A DNA stretch of 64,000 bases from an uncultured Prevotellaceae bacterium (GCA_900319385.1 ONOG01000011.1:1-64000); one strand, 5' to 3'. Positions 18,459 to 27,953 are shown, counted from the first letter of the stretch. The notes: generated from the letters alone by a model not told the origin. Translations and numbers: made by a program.

Positions 18459-18507
18459 GATTACGCGGATTTCACGAGACGTTTTTCTTCGTGAAATCCG
18501 CGTAATC
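18459..18507. terminator. Perfect 19-bp inverted repeat between convergent genes
   Basis: The arms gattacgcggatttcacga (18459-18477) and its exact complement (18489-18507) flank an 11-base loop with a T run. It sits between the glsB stop and the dgt stop and can terminate both. The word 'attacgcggatttcacga' belongs to the short-word repeat type seen elsewhere in the window. Confidence 0.7.
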
Positions 18508-18530
18508 TGTACCTCAAGACTTTCGTGGGA

Positions 18531-19874
18531 TTATATCATCGGCAGGCTTTCGCCGTTGATTTTGCGGTAGAGGTCGAGGGCGAAGACGTCGGTCATGCCC
18601 GAGAGATAGTCGAGCACGGCCATGATGCGGGCGTAGGGCGACGGGGCATCGACTTCGTACTGCGACGACACACGCGCCAGAAGCAGTTTCGAGTATTCGC
18701 GCTCGGGGTGCATAGCGGCTGTGGTAAAGAGGTCGATGAGTTGGGAGATGATGCGGTAACCAGCCAGCTCTATGTCCAGCACATCTTTGCTGCGGTAGAT
18801 TTTCTGGAGCGAAACATCTTGGCACCGACGGTAGGCACTGGCCACGTCAGGGCTGATGTGGTCGATGAGGCTACCGGTGAATGAGCCGTCGAGAATCTCC
18901 CGTTCGTGCTCGACGAAGGTGCGCACGCATTCCCGTTCGAGCGTACCGATGGCACTGGATCGCAGATAGACTACCTGCTCGTTGACGTCGGTGACATGGG
19001 CAAAGATTTCGTGCACCCGCTGGTGACGCTCCGCAGGAATGAAGTTGAGGAGCAGCGCCTGCGTTTCCTGCGTGGTGAGCAACCGCAGTTTGTGAGCGTC
19101 CTCAATGTCCATGATTTCGTAGCAGATGTCGTCGGCAGCCTCGACAAGATAGACGAGGGGGTGGCGAAGTCCCCGCCAGCTTTCCTCGGTTGGGGAGTCT
19201 TCCTGCCCCGCGGTTCTGAGTCCCAGTTCTTTGGCAATGCGTTCGTAGGCTTCCTGTTCTTGCTGGAAGAAGCCGAACTTCGGTTTCTTGGTGCAGCGGA
19301 TGGCAGGCCAGGGATACTTGACGATGGAGGCGAGGGTGGCGTAGGTCATGACAAAGCCGCCCGCACGCCGGCCCTTGAAACTGTGGGTGAGCAGTCGGAA
19401 AGCGTTGGCATTGCCGTCGAAATGGGTCACGTCGGCCCATTCTGCCTCGCTCATCAGCGCCTTGTATTGCTGCCCGTCACCCTCGCGGAAGTAGGAACAG
19501 ATGGCGCGTTCGCCGCTGTGTCCGAAGGGCGGGTTGCCCATGTCGTGGGCAAGACAGGCTGCACTGACGATGCTGCCGATTTCGCTCAGATGTGTGTCGT
19601 GCAGCTCGGGATGCCGCTCGAGCAGCAGACGAGCCACGTCGTCGCCGAGGCTTCGACCCACGCTGGCCACCTCGAGTGAGTGGGTCAGGCGGTTATGGAC
19701 AAACACGCTGCCAGGCAGCGGGAATACTTGTGTCTTGTTCTGCAGGCGGCGGAAGGGTGCAGAAAAAATCAGTCGGTCGTAGTCGCGCTTAAACTCCGTG
19801 CGGTCGTCCTTGCGGTCCAAGTGCAGCTGCTCTTGGCCGAAACGTTTGGTGGAGAGAAGTTGGTCCCAATTCAT
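18531..19874 (-). CDS. dgt: Deoxyguanosinetriphosphate triphosphohydrolase-like protein
   Basis: A 447-residue HD-domain dNTP triphosphohydrolase, converting dGTP (or related dNTPs) to deoxynucleoside and tripolyphosphate. The N-terminus has FRRLQNKTQVFPL and HNRLTHSLEVASVG (His of the HD site), then CLAHDMGNPPFGHSGE with the HD pair. The length fits the Bacteroidetes Dgt group. A -7 box (TATCTTTG, minus strand) at 19917-19924 precedes it; the dut promoter diverges from the same gap. Pairing a dNTPase with a dUTPase across a shared promoter region points to nucleotide-pool control. Confidence 0.93.
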   Translation of the reverse strand: MNWDQLLSTKRFGQEQLHLDRKDDRTEFKRDYDRLIFSAPFRRLQNKTQVFPLPGSVFVHNRLTHSLEVASVGRSLGDDVARLLLERHPELHDTHLSEIGSIVSAACLAHDMGNPPFGHSGERAICSYFREGDGQQYKALMSEAEWADVTHFDGNANAFRLLTHSFKGRRAGGFVMTYATLASIVKYPWPAIRCTKKPKFGFFQQEQEAYERIAKELGLRTAGQEDSPTEESWRGLRHPLVYLVEAADDICYEIMDIEDAHKLRLLTTQETQALLLNFIPAERHQRVHEIFAHVTDVNEQVVYLRSSAIGTLERECVRTFVEHEREILDGSFTGSLIDHISPDVASAYRRCQDVSLQKIYRSKDVLDIELAGYRIISQLIDLFTTAAMHPEREYSKLLLARVSSQYEVDAPSPYARIMAVLDYLSGMTDVFALDLYRKINGESLPMI

Positions 19875-19916
19875 TTCAAAGTTGGAAGATAGATGCTAAA
19901 AGTTAAAATATAACTG

Positions 19917-19955
19917 CAAAGATAGTTTAATTCTCAACATTTTACACTATCTTTG
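19917..19955. promoter_or_regulatory. Divergent -7 boxes for dgt (minus) and dut (plus)
   Basis: Minus-strand TATCTTTG lies at 19917-19924 and plus-strand TATCTTTG at 19948-19955. Each is followed by a short leader (about 43 and 19 bases). Confidence 0.6.
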
Positions 19956-19973
19956 CACTAAATTTTAACACAG

Positions 19974-20405
19974 ATGGAAGTGAAAATCATCAACCGCAGC
20001 CATCATCCGCTGCCGCAATACGAGACCAGCCAGTCGGCGGGTATGGATTTGCGTGCCAATCTCGACGCCCCTGTCACGCTCCAGCCGATGGAGCGTCGGC
20101 TGGTGCCCACAGGCCTGTTCATCGCGCTGTCCAAAGGCTACGAGGCACAGGTGCGGCCCCGTAGCGGACTGGCCATCAAGCACGGCATCACCGTGCTCAA
20201 TGCGCCTGGCACCATCGATGCCGACTACCGCGGCGAGGTGTGTGTCATACTGGTCAACCTGTCGCAGTCTCCCTTCACCATCAACGATGGCGAACGCATC
20301 GCACAGATGGTCGTGGCGCGGCACGAACAGGCGCAGTGGCAGCCCGTGGATGAACTCGACGCGACCGAACGTGGCGCCGGCGGTTTCGGCCATACGGGCT
20401 TATGA
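19974..20405 (+). CDS. dut: dUTP diphosphatase
   Basis: A 143-residue trimeric dUTPase that hydrolyses dUTP to dUMP. All five family motifs are present in order: [24 protein letters not shown] with the catalytic Asp/Tyr, GERIAQMV, and the C-terminal flexible [10 protein letters not shown]. It is first in an apparent operon with a TPR protein, a DUF4292 lipoprotein and an M23-family protein, an order I recognise from other Bacteroidetes. Confidence 0.97.
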   Translation: MEVKIINRSHHPLPQYETSQSAGMDLRANLDAPVTLQPMERRLVPTGLFIALSKGYEAQVRPRSGLAIKHGITVLNAPGTIDADYRGEVCVILVNLSQSPFTINDGERIAQMVVARHEQAQWQPVDELDATERGAGGFGHTGL

Positions 20406-20447
20406 TGTCACCGACCCACACTCCCATCTTAACCACATCGTGCAAGG

Positions 20448-22205
20448 ATGACTTTTAGAACGCACATATTCTTATTTTTTGTCATACTGAGCGGAGTCTG
20501 GTCCTCAGGTCTTTGCGCACAGACCCTGCCCGAGATTTCCGAGCCGTTGTCGCTCGAGACGCCCGATGAGCGTGCTGAAGGCTTCTTCATGGAGGGCCTG
20601 CGGCAACAGCTCAGCGGACATTATTCCGAGGCATTCGAGCTGTTCAGCCACACGCTGGAGCTCTGTCCCGACCATGTGGGTGCACTCTATGAACTGTCGA
20701 ACTATGCCCGCCACATGCAGCAGGACTCTCTGTCTGCCACGCTGCTGGAGAAGGCAGCCGCGCTCGACAGCGACAACTTCTGGCTGAAGCAGGCACTGGT
20801 GAACCTCTATGTCGGCCAGCACCGCAACGACGACACCGTTCATCAGCTCGAACAGATGACCCGTCAGTATCCCGAACGCAGCGACCTGCTGCTCATGCTC
20901 GCCGAGATGTATCAGCGCGGTGAGAATTATGAAGCCTTGGTGCGCACGCTCGACCGTGTCGAACTGCTCGAAGGCAAGAGCGAGCAACTGTCGCTGGAGA
21001 AGTTTCATGCCTACCACAGCATGGGCGACGAGCGCCGTGCCTTTGCCGAGATGCAAGCCCTTGCCGACGAATATCCCAACGACGTGCGCTATCAGGCGAT
21101 GGTGGCCGACCTCTACCACGACTCCGGCCGCGACGATGAAGCCCTTGCACGCTATCGCCAGTTGCAGGCCGACCATCCCGACAATGTGAACGTGCAGCTC
21201 TCGTTCTTCAATTTCTACCGCGAACGTGGGGAGACAGAGCGGGCCGACTCGGCGCTGCAGCGGCTCATCACCAACCCTCAGCTCGATGCCGACCTGCGGC
21301 ACAACCTGGTCGGAGCCTTGGCATACGACAACATTCAGCAGAACGGCGACACCACGCAGATGATGCACCTGTTCCGCCAACTGTTGGCACAGCCGCAGGA
21401 GGATACGCGCATCACCGAACTGGCTGCGCGCTACATGATCACGCGTGGCATGCCTACCGCCGACGTAAAACCCGTCCTGCACCAGATGCTCAGCATCGAA
21501 CCCGAAGCCGAACTGGCCCGCAACCAGCTGCTCTCCTACGCCATCGAGGAGGAAGACACCGCCGAGGTGATGCGCCTGTGCAAGACGGCTGTCGATTACG
21601 GTTCGGACGACCCCGTCTATTACTACTATCTTGGCATCGCCTACTTCCAGCAGAACAAAAACCGTTCTGCCATCAATGCCGTGCGACGGGGCCTTCAGAA
21701 GACCGACTCGAAGAGCAACCTGCTCCTCGTCACCAACATGTATGCCATCCTGGGCGACCTGCACCATCGGCTGGGTGAGGATGAGCAGGCTTTCGAAGCC
21801 TACGACTCGTGTCTCATCTATCGTCCCGACGATGCTTTGGTGCTCAACAACTACGCCTATTACCTTTCTTTGCGCAAGCAGGACCTCGACCGTGCCGAGC
21901 AGATGTCGCGCCGCTCGCTCGAGAAGGAGGGGCAGAACCCTACCTACCTCGACACCTACGCCTGGATTCTGTTCCAGCAACGTCGCTACGACGAGGCGAA
22001 AGTCTATATCGACTCTGTGCTCGTCCTGCTGGGCGACAGCGTCACTGCCGACGATGCTTCGCTCATCGAGCATGCCGGCGACATCTATGCCAAGTGCGGG
22101 CAGACCGAACAGGCCGTCGAATATTGGAAGCAAGCCCTCGGGCTGGGTCAAGACAACGCCCTTCTGAACAAGAAAATACGTAAACGTAAGTATTATGAAA
22201 AATAA
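20448..22205 (+). CDS. Secreted tetratricopeptide-repeat protein
   Basis: A 585-residue protein with an N-terminal signal peptide ending near SSGLCAQ. Nearly the whole mature part is made of helical TPR-type repeats (for example AFELFSHTLELCPDHVGALYEL, DPVYYYYLGIAYFQQNK, ALVLNNYAYYLS). It probably acts as a periplasmic or outer-membrane scaffold. Its last codons overlap the start of the DUF4292 lipoprotein by 11 bases, implying translational coupling. Confidence 0.9.
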   Translation: MTFRTHIFLFFVILSGVWSSGLCAQTLPEISEPLSLETPDERAEGFFMEGLRQQLSGHYSEAFELFSHTLELCPDHVGALYELSNYARHMQQDSLSATLLEKAAALDSDNFWLKQALVNLYVGQHRNDDTVHQLEQMTRQYPERSDLLLMLAEMYQRGENYEALVRTLDRVELLEGKSEQLSLEKFHAYHSMGDERRAFAEMQALADEYPNDVRYQAMVADLYHDSGRDDEALARYRQLQADHPDNVNVQLSFFNFYRERGETERADSALQRLITNPQLDADLRHNLVGALAYDNIQQNGDTTQMMHLFRQLLAQPQEDTRITELAARYMITRGMPTADVKPVLHQMLSIEPEAELARNQLLSYAIEEEDTAEVMRLCKTAVDYGSDDPVYYYYLGIAYFQQNKNRSAINAVRRGLQKTDSKSNLLLVTNMYAILGDLHHRLGEDEQAFEAYDSCLIYRPDDALVLNNYAYYLSLRKQDLDRAEQMSRRSLEKEGQNPTYLDTYAWILFQQRRYDEAKVYIDSVLVLLGDSVTADDASLIEHAGDIYAKCGQTEQAVEYWKQALGLGQDNALLNKKIRKRKYYEK

Positions 22206-23025
22206 AACCATCCCCCTTCTGCTTACGCTCCTTCTGCTCACAGCCTGCGGCAGTCAGAAGAGTGCCGTGAAGCAGACGACGAGCCTTCCTGCTGCCACCG
22301 CCTTTTCGGAGCAGAACCACATGAAGACAATGCTCGGCAATCGGCTCAGTGTCAGCAATGTGACGGCCAAGGTGAAGGTGAGTGTCAGCCTCGGCGAGCG
22401 TACCATCTCGACCACCGGTACCCTGCGTATGCGCCGCGACGACGTCATCCAGATTTCGCTCGTCGATCCGCTGATTGGCATCGCCGAAGTGGGACGCATG
22501 GAGTTCAGTCGCGACCGTGTGCTCATCATCGACCGCTTCAACAAGCAGTACATCGATGTGCCCTATGCCGAGGTCTCTTTCCTCCAGCGCGCCAACATCG
22601 ACTTCAACACGCTGCAGAGCCTGTTCTGGAACGAACTGTTTGAGCCAGGAAAGGCCACACCCGTGGCGGCTGACTTCCAGTTTACCGACCAGACACCCAC
22701 CGTGTTCATCGACTACAAGGACCGTATGCTCGACTATCGTTTCACCACGAGCACCCTCACCAACACGCTCAGCCGCACCACCATCACCAGTCCTTCCGAC
22801 CGTACGGCCAAGTTCTCCTTCGACTACAGCGACTTTGAGCAGTTCGACAGCCGCCCCTTCCCCCGCGACATGAAGATGACGTTCCAGATGGGACAGCGCG
22901 AAGCCTCGCTCGCTTTCTCGCTGAGCAACGTCCGTTCGAACAGCGATTGGCAGGCCCACACGCCTGCTCCCTCGAAATATACCAAGGCCGATGCCGAAAA
23001 GATTTTCCGTTCGTTAGTCAAATAA
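22195..23025 (+). CDS. DUF4292-type outer-membrane lipoprotein
   Basis: A 276-residue protein. The signal peptide ends in a lipobox (LLLLTACGS), so the Cys near residue 19 is lipidated. The rest forms a beta-rich domain that I recognise as DUF4292, a Bacteroidetes family resembling LolB-like lipoprotein-handling folds (VTAKVKVSVSLGERTISTTG, VQISLVDPLIGIAEVGRMEF-like blocks). The start ATG at 22195 overlaps the end of the TPR gene. The M23 gene begins directly after its stop. Confidence 0.85.
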   Translation: MKNKTIPLLLTLLLLTACGSQKSAVKQTTSLPAATAFSEQNHMKTMLGNRLSVSNVTAKVKVSVSLGERTISTTGTLRMRRDDVIQISLVDPLIGIAEVGRMEFSRDRVLIIDRFNKQYIDVPYAEVSFLQRANIDFNTLQSLFWNELFEPGKATPVAADFQFTDQTPTVFIDYKDRMLDYRFTTSTLTNTLSRTTITSPSDRTAKFSFDYSDFEQFDSRPFPRDMKMTFQMGQREASLAFSLSNVRSNSDWQAHTPAPSKYTKADAEKIFRSLVK

Positions 23026-24465
23026 GTGAAAAAGCTTCTTTCCCTCCGTCTGCTCTGTCTGATTCTCCTTTCGAGCCTGTTGCTCACCGCGACAGCTCAG
23101 AACCGTCGTGGCTCGTCGCAAAAGCGCCAGACGACCACCCAGCAGGCGAAGAAAGGCAAAGGGAGTCAGCAGCAGAAGCAGAAGAAACCTACCAAGGCAG
23201 AGCTGCAGCGACAGAAGCAGGACATGGCGCGCCAGCGCAAACTGCAGCAGGAACGTGCCGAGCAGCTGAACCGCCACATCAAGCAGAGCCTCGACTCGGT
23301 CCTCATCCTCGACAACCGCATCGGTCGCCAGCAGCAGAGCATCGACTCGCTCTCGCACCACATCGACACACTGACCAACGACATCGCACGTCTCGAAACC
23401 GAACTCGACAGCCTGCAGCGCGAACTGGCCGACAAGAAAGGGAAATACGCCCGTGCCATGGTCTATATGCAGCGACAGGCGACGGCACAGGAGAAGTTGA
23501 TGTTCATCTTCTCGGCCAAGAATTTCAACCAACTCATCCGACGTATGCGCTACGTTCGCGAGTACAGCACTTTCCAGCGTGTGCAGGGCGAAATCCTGAA
23601 GGAAAAGGCTGCCGAGGTGAAACGTAAGCAGAACGAACTGCTCGATGCCCGCACCCGACTCGAAACCTCGCGTGTGGCGATGCAGGAACGGCAGCGTCAG
23701 CTGCAGCAGTCGAAACAGAGCTGCGAGAAGAATGTGAAGTTCCTCAACCAAAACCTCGCCACCGTGCAGCAGCAGATAGCGGACTACAAGAAGAAGGAAG
23801 CCGCCATCAACGCCCAGATCGACCGCATCATCCAGGAAGAGATTGCCGAAGCCCGACGCAAGGCTGAGGCTGAGCGCAAACGCCGCGAGGAGGAAGCCCG
23901 CCGCAAGGCTGAGGCCGAACGTGCCGCTGAAGGCAAGAAGTCGGGCGGTTCTTCGGGTAAATCAGGCAAGTCCGGAAAGGGCGGAAAAGCAGAGAAAAAC
24001 TCTGCTGCACCGGCCGACAGTCGCTGGTTTGAGGAGGACGCTGCCGACCGCAAACTCTCCTCGTCGTTCACGTCGAACAAAGGCCGTCTGCCCATGCCCA
24101 TCACGGGTTCCTACAGCGTCGTCGGCCACTACGGCACCTACACCGTGCCAGGTCTGCGCAACGTGACGCTCGACAACAAGGGCATCGACATTCGCGGTCA
24201 GCAGGGCGCACAGGCACGGGCTGTGTTCGACGGAACGGTCAGCAGCGTGTTCCAATACGGCGGTCAGTACATCATCATGGTGCGCCACGGGCAGTATATC
24301 AGCGTCTATAGCGGTCTGCAGAGCGTCCATGTCAGCAAGGGCGCGAAGGTCAGCACGAAGCAGACGCTGGGCAACGTCGGTCGCAACGACGACGGTCACT
24401 ATGTGCTTCACTTCCAACTGCGCAACCAGACAGCCCGACTCAACCCCGAGCAGTGGGTACGCTGA
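23026..24465 (+). CDS. EnvC-like coiled-coil protein with degenerate M23/LytM domain
   Basis: A 479-residue protein starting with GTG immediately after the previous stop. The signal peptide runs to about residue 24 (LLLTATAQ). Residues about 45-300 are a long Gln/Arg/Lys/Glu-rich coiled coil, followed by a Ser/Gly/Lys-rich low-complexity linker (SGGSSGKSGKSGKGGKAEK). The C-terminal LytM fold has DNKGIDIRG where active peptidases have H-x-G-x-D, and VLHFQLR where they have HLHFE. At least two zinc ligands therefore appear to be lost. As with EnvC, it is probably an activator of a cell-wall amidase during division rather than a hydrolase. Confidence 0.88.
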   Translation: MKKLLSLRLLCLILLSSLLLTATAQNRRGSSQKRQTTTQQAKKGKGSQQQKQKKPTKAELQRQKQDMARQRKLQQERAEQLNRHIKQSLDSVLILDNRIGRQQQSIDSLSHHIDTLTNDIARLETELDSLQRELADKKGKYARAMVYMQRQATAQEKLMFIFSAKNFNQLIRRMRYVREYSTFQRVQGEILKEKAAEVKRKQNELLDARTRLETSRVAMQERQRQLQQSKQSCEKNVKFLNQNLATVQQQIADYKKKEAAINAQIDRIIQEEIAEARRKAEAERKRREEEARRKAEAERAAEGKKSGGSSGKSGKSGKGGKAEKNSAAPADSRWFEEDAADRKLSSSFTSNKGRLPMPITGSYSVVGHYGTYTVPGLRNVTLDNKGIDIRGQQGAQARAVFDGTVSSVFQYGGQYIIMVRHGQYISVYSGLQSVHVSKGAKVSTKQTLGNVGRNDDGHYVLHFQLRNQTARLNPEQWVR

Positions 24466-24772
24466 CCTGCTCCGACACATTTTCCCCACCGGCGACACAT
24501 TCTATCCTCCAACGTCCATACCGCGCAGCCCCATTCAGACACAGGTCGGCCGCAGAGCACCCCCGTTTTTAGCACCTATCAAACACCGCCACAGTGCGGA
24601 CTCAACTCAAAATACCACTGATATTCGTAGAAATATCATTGGAATTTGTAAAAATATCACTGATATTCGTGAAAATATCAGTGATATTTTGAGTTGAGTC
24701 CGCACTGTGGCGGTGTATAGTCCGCAGCGCCGAGGGGTTTGTGCTGCGGAGTAGTGGGGTATTGAGTGCGGT
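24466..24772. other. Convergent intergenic gap holding palindromic element A
   Basis: No gene is seen. The gap between two convergent genes is dominated by the palindromic 21-bp-repeat element at 24583-24716, which could serve as a two-way terminator here. Confidence 0.7.
24583..24716. repeat. Palindromic 21-bp-repeat element, copy A
   Basis: Arms of 42-43 bases (24583-24625 and 24674-24716) are complementary with one mismatch. They contain the GC-rich outer word 'ccacagtgcggact' and the inner 'caaaata-c-cactgatatt'. The core is a 21-base direct repeat of the form AAATATCAnTGnnATTnnTnn. Three related copies occur at 34365-34488, 44462-44569 and 53753-53860. In one frame the repeat reads as heptads (NI-x-x-I-x-x), but no start or domain supports a protein. 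Confidence 0.85.
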
Positions 24773-26758
24773 TTACTTTGTCTTCGTAGCCCGTACGAAG
24801 TAGATGATCAGCAGCACGTAGGCGAGCAGCGAGAGGGCCTCGGCCGCCGCACTGTTCACCCATGCGTCATCGACAAGGTTAATGCCGCCAAAGCGCATCA
24901 GGGCACTCACCACGCCCATCAGTGCACCACCGGCGATGAAGCCCGAGGCGATGAGCGTGCCGCGTTCGCCGCGAGCCTTGTTCACGTCCTCATTTTTGCT
25001 GCGTGTGGTGACGAACCAGCTGATGGCTCCGCCGACCAGCAGCGGCAGGTTGAGTTCGAGCGGAATGAACATACCCAGCGCAAAGGCCAGGGCCGGCACC
25101 TTGCACAGGGTCAGTACGATGGCCAGCACGGCGCCGATGGCGTAGAGCAGCCAGGGTGCTCCCACGCCGTTCATCAGCGGTTCGATGACGGCAGCCATGG
25201 CGTTGGCCTGCGGTGCTGCCAGCTGTCCGGAGGTGAATCCGTAGGTTTTGTTCAGGATAATCATCACACCACCCACGGTGGCTGCGCTCACCAGGGTGCC
25301 GAGAAACTTCCAGGCCTCCTGCTTGCGCGGAGTGGTTCCGAGCCAATAGCCAATCTTCAGGTCGGTGACGAATCCGCCTGCCATCGACAGTGCCGTGCAG
25401 ACGACGCCGCCCATGATCAGGGCTGCCACCATGCCGCCGGTGCCTTTCAGCCCGACTGCCACCATGACGACAGAGGCGAGGATGAGCGTCATGAGCGTCA
25501 TGCCGCTGACGGGGTTCGAGCCTACGATGGCGATGGCGTTGGCAGCTACGGTCGTGAAGAGGAAGGCTATGACGGCCACGAGCAGGATGGCGACGACGGC
25601 ATGGAGGAGGTTGCCCTCCATCACGCCGAAGTAGAAGAACGCCAGGGTGACGAGCAGGGTGACGATGGAACCGATGGCGATGATCTTCATCGAGAGGTCA
25701 AGACCCTCCCTCGTTCCCTCCTTTGCAGGGGATGGGTTGGGGGTGGATCTGTTGGGTCTTCTCAGGTTCATCACGGCGCTCTTGATGATGCCCCAGCTCT
25801 TGATGATGCCGATGATGCCCGCCATGGCGATGCCTCCGATGCCGATGCTCTTGCCGTAGTTGGTGAAGATTTGCTCGGGTGTCATCGCACCGACAGCCGT
25901 GTCGATCGCCGGATTCCACTGGTTGAGCACCGTGTCGGGGAAGAGCAATGCCATGCCTGGCACGAGCAGCCACCACACAGCCACACTGCCCAGACAGATG
26001 ATGAACGCATACTTCAGTCCGATGATGTAGCCCAGGCCCAGCACCGCTGCGCCGGTGTTGATCTTGAACACCAGTTTGGCTTTGTCGGCGACGGTGCATC
26101 CCCATTCCGTCACGCGGCTCGTGAAGTTCTCGTTCCACCAGCCGAAGGAGGCGACGATGAAGTCGTAGAGCCCGCCCACCAAACCTGCAAAAAGCAGAGG
26201 CTTGGCTTGGCTGCCGCCCTTTTCGCCGCTCACGAGCACCTGTGTCGTGGCGGTGGCTTCGGGGAAGGGATATTTGCCGTGCATCTCGCTGACGAAGTAT
26301 TTTCGGAACGGGATGAGGAACAGAATGCCGAGGATGCCACCGAGCAGCGACGACATGAACACGTTGACGAACGAAACCGTCATCTCAGGATATTTGTCCT
26401 GCAGGATGTAGATGGCGGGCAGGGTGAAGATGGCGCCTGCTACGATGACGCCCGAACAGGCACCTATCGACTGGATGATGACGTTTTCGCCCAGCGCCTT
26501 GTTGCGCTTGGCGGCGGTCGAGACGCCTACGGCGATGATGGCGATGGGGATGGCGGCCTCGAACACCTGGCCTACCTTCAGACCCAGATAGGCGGCTGCG
26601 GCCGAGAAGAGCACGGCCATCAGAATTCCCCACGTCACCGACCACGCGTTCACTTCGGGGTATGCCATGCCTGGCTTCATGACGGGTTCATACTTCTCTC
26701 CGTCCTTCAAGGGTCGGAAAGCATTTTCAGGGAGTCCCTGTTGTGTGGATTCTTTCAT
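24773..26758 (-). CDS. OPT-family oligopeptide transporter
   Basis: A 661-residue polytopic membrane protein of the oligopeptide transporter family. It imports peptides or metal-chelator complexes with protons. The start at 26758 (MKESTQQGLPENAFRPL) is chosen over an extended frame that overlaps the neighbouring gene. It has about 14-16 hydrophobic segments and family blocks such as EVNAWSVTWGILMAVLFSAA and YLGLKVGQVFEAAIP. An odd in-frame insert at about residues 333-352 (STPNPSPAKEGTREG) is the translation of a 'ccctcc..ggggtt' intergenic palindrome word. The M20 deacylase lies just upstream on the same strand, 8 bases away, suggesting an operon. Confidence 0.92.
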   Translation of the reverse strand: MKESTQQGLPENAFRPLKDGEKYEPVMKPGMAYPEVNAWSVTWGILMAVLFSAAAAYLGLKVGQVFEAAIPIAIIAVGVSTAAKRNKALGENVIIQSIGACSGVIVAGAIFTLPAIYILQDKYPEMTVSFVNVFMSSLLGGILGILFLIPFRKYFVSEMHGKYPFPEATATTQVLVSGEKGGSQAKPLLFAGLVGGLYDFIVASFGWWNENFTSRVTEWGCTVADKAKLVFKINTGAAVLGLGYIIGLKYAFIICLGSVAVWWLLVPGMALLFPDTVLNQWNPAIDTAVGAMTPEQIFTNYGKSIGIGGIAMAGIIGIIKSWGIIKSAVMNLRRPNRSTPNPSPAKEGTREGLDLSMKIIAIGSIVTLLVTLAFFYFGVMEGNLLHAVVAILLVAVIAFLFTTVAANAIAIVGSNPVSGMTLMTLILASVVMVAVGLKGTGGMVAALIMGGVVCTALSMAGGFVTDLKIGYWLGTTPRKQEAWKFLGTLVSAATVGGVMIILNKTYGFTSGQLAAPQANAMAAVIEPLMNGVGAPWLLYAIGAVLAIVLTLCKVPALAFALGMFIPLELNLPLLVGGAISWFVTTRSKNEDVNKARGERGTLIASGFIAGGALMGVVSALMRFGGINLVDDAWVNSAAAEALSLLAYVLLIIYFVRATKTK

Positions 26759-26766
26759 ATATCTTA

Positions 26767-27843
26767 TTATTGATTTAGCGTGAGTTTCCGATACAGCTCC
26801 AGCGCCTGCTCGATTTCTGAGAGGCAGATGTATTCGTCGGCCGTGTGCGAACGGGCTGAGTCGCCAGGGCCGAGCTTGAGCGACGGCCACGGCATGAGCG
26901 CCTGGTCGCTGAGGGTTGGCGAGCCGAACGGTTTCAGTCCCAGTGCCATGCAGCGCTGCACGAAGGGGTGCTCCTCGTCGATGTGGCTCGACGACAAGCG
27001 GAACGAACGGGCCTTCAGTTCGCTCTGCAACTGCTGTTGCAGGATGGCGAAAGCCTCCTCGTTGCTATACAGTTCGTTGGTCCGAACGTCGATGGTGAAG
27101 CGGCAGGTGTCGGGAATGACGTTGTGCTGAGTGCCGGCCTCGATGATGGTGACCGTAGTCTTCACCTCACCCAGCAAGGGAGATGTTTTCCACTGGATGT
27201 CCTTCAGCCGCAGGATGTCGGCGATGGCGATGTCGATAGCGTTCAGCCCTTCGTTGCGGGCAGCGTGTCCGGCGCGTCCGTGAGCCACGGCATCGACCAC
27301 CATCAACCCCTTTTCGGCAATGGCGGGCTGCAAGTTCGTCGGTTCGCCGACGATGGCCAAGTCAATTCTCGGCAGCCGGTCGCGCACCTGCTCGATGCCT
27401 TTTCCACCCGACACTTCCTCTTCGGCCGAGGCAAGGAAAACGTAATTGCACTTTGTCCTTTGTCCCTCGTCCTTTGTACTTTGTCCTTTGTACTTATCCA
27501 GGTAGGTCAGCAGCAAGCTTACCAGTCCGCCGCCGCAGTCGTTGCTGCCCAGGCCGTAGAGCCGGTCGCCCTCGAGCGAGGGTGTGAACGGGTCGCGCTC
27601 CCATCCGCTCACAGGCTTGACCGTGTCGATGTGTGCGTTGAGCAGGATGGTCGGCAGCGCAGGGTCGAACGGCTCCGACAAAGCCCACACATTGTTGTCA
27701 AGACGCTGGGGATGAGCCCCCTTTTCCTGGAGAAAACAGAAGATGAGGTCGGCGGCAGCACCTTCGTCGCGGCTCACCGACGGTGTGGCTATGAGGCGCC
27801 GGAGCAGGTTGACCGCCTCAAGTGTTTGTGTACGGTAGGTCAT
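26767..27843 (-). CDS. argE: M20-family deacylase, likely N-acylornithine deacetylase
   Basis: A 358-residue zinc aminoacylase of the M20/ArgE family. It would hydrolyse N-acetyl- or N-succinyl-ornithine in arginine synthesis. Visible metal-site blocks are LLNAHIDTV (His), GSNDCGGG (bridging Asp), SAEEEVSGGKG (catalytic Glu pair) and a late GPGDSARSHTADEYI with the last His. An insert at about residues 115-130 (KYKGQSTKDEGQRTK) is made of tandem 'tttgtcctttgtac' words and is absent from the family plan as I know it. A -7 box candidate (TAAATTTG) is at 27864-27871. A peptidase role with the neighbouring peptide transporter is an alternative. Confidence 0.8.
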   Translation of the reverse strand: MTYRTQTLEAVNLLRRLIATPSVSRDEGAAADLIFCFLQEKGAHPQRLDNNVWALSEPFDPALPTILLNAHIDTVKPVSGWERDPFTPSLEGDRLYGLGSNDCGGGLVSLLLTYLDKYKGQSTKDEGQRTKCNYVFLASAEEEVSGGKGIEQVRDRLPRIDLAIVGEPTNLQPAIAEKGLMVVDAVAHGRAGHAARNEGLNAIDIAIADILRLKDIQWKTSPLLGEVKTTVTIIEAGTQHNVIPDTCRFTIDVRTNELYSNEEAFAILQQQLQSELKARSFRLSSSHIDEEHPFVQRCMALGLKPFGSPTLSDQALMPWPSLKLGPGDSARSHTADEYICLSEIEQALELYRKLTLNQ

Positions 27844-27894
27844 AGTGGCTGATTATCAGAGTGCAAATTTACGACATTCCTTGCAGAATGAAAC

Positions 27895-27931
27895 AAAAAC
27901 ACGTCGGAAAATTACTTTCCGACGTGTTTTT
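27895..27931 (-). terminator. Rho-independent terminator of the GH43-GH51 operon
   Basis: Minus strand: arms AACACGTCGGAAA / TTTCCGACGTGTT, a short loop, and T runs on both sides. It lies 22 bases past the GH51 stop. Confidence 0.85.
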
Positions 27932-27953
27932 TCTTGGAATGTCTTGACGGGCG

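Noticed and set aside
24329..24697. Frame running through palindromic element A (heptad peptide)
   Set aside because: It starts inside the M23 gene in another frame and is open only because of the 21-base repeat. Not supported as a gene, though kept as a finding on the repeat.
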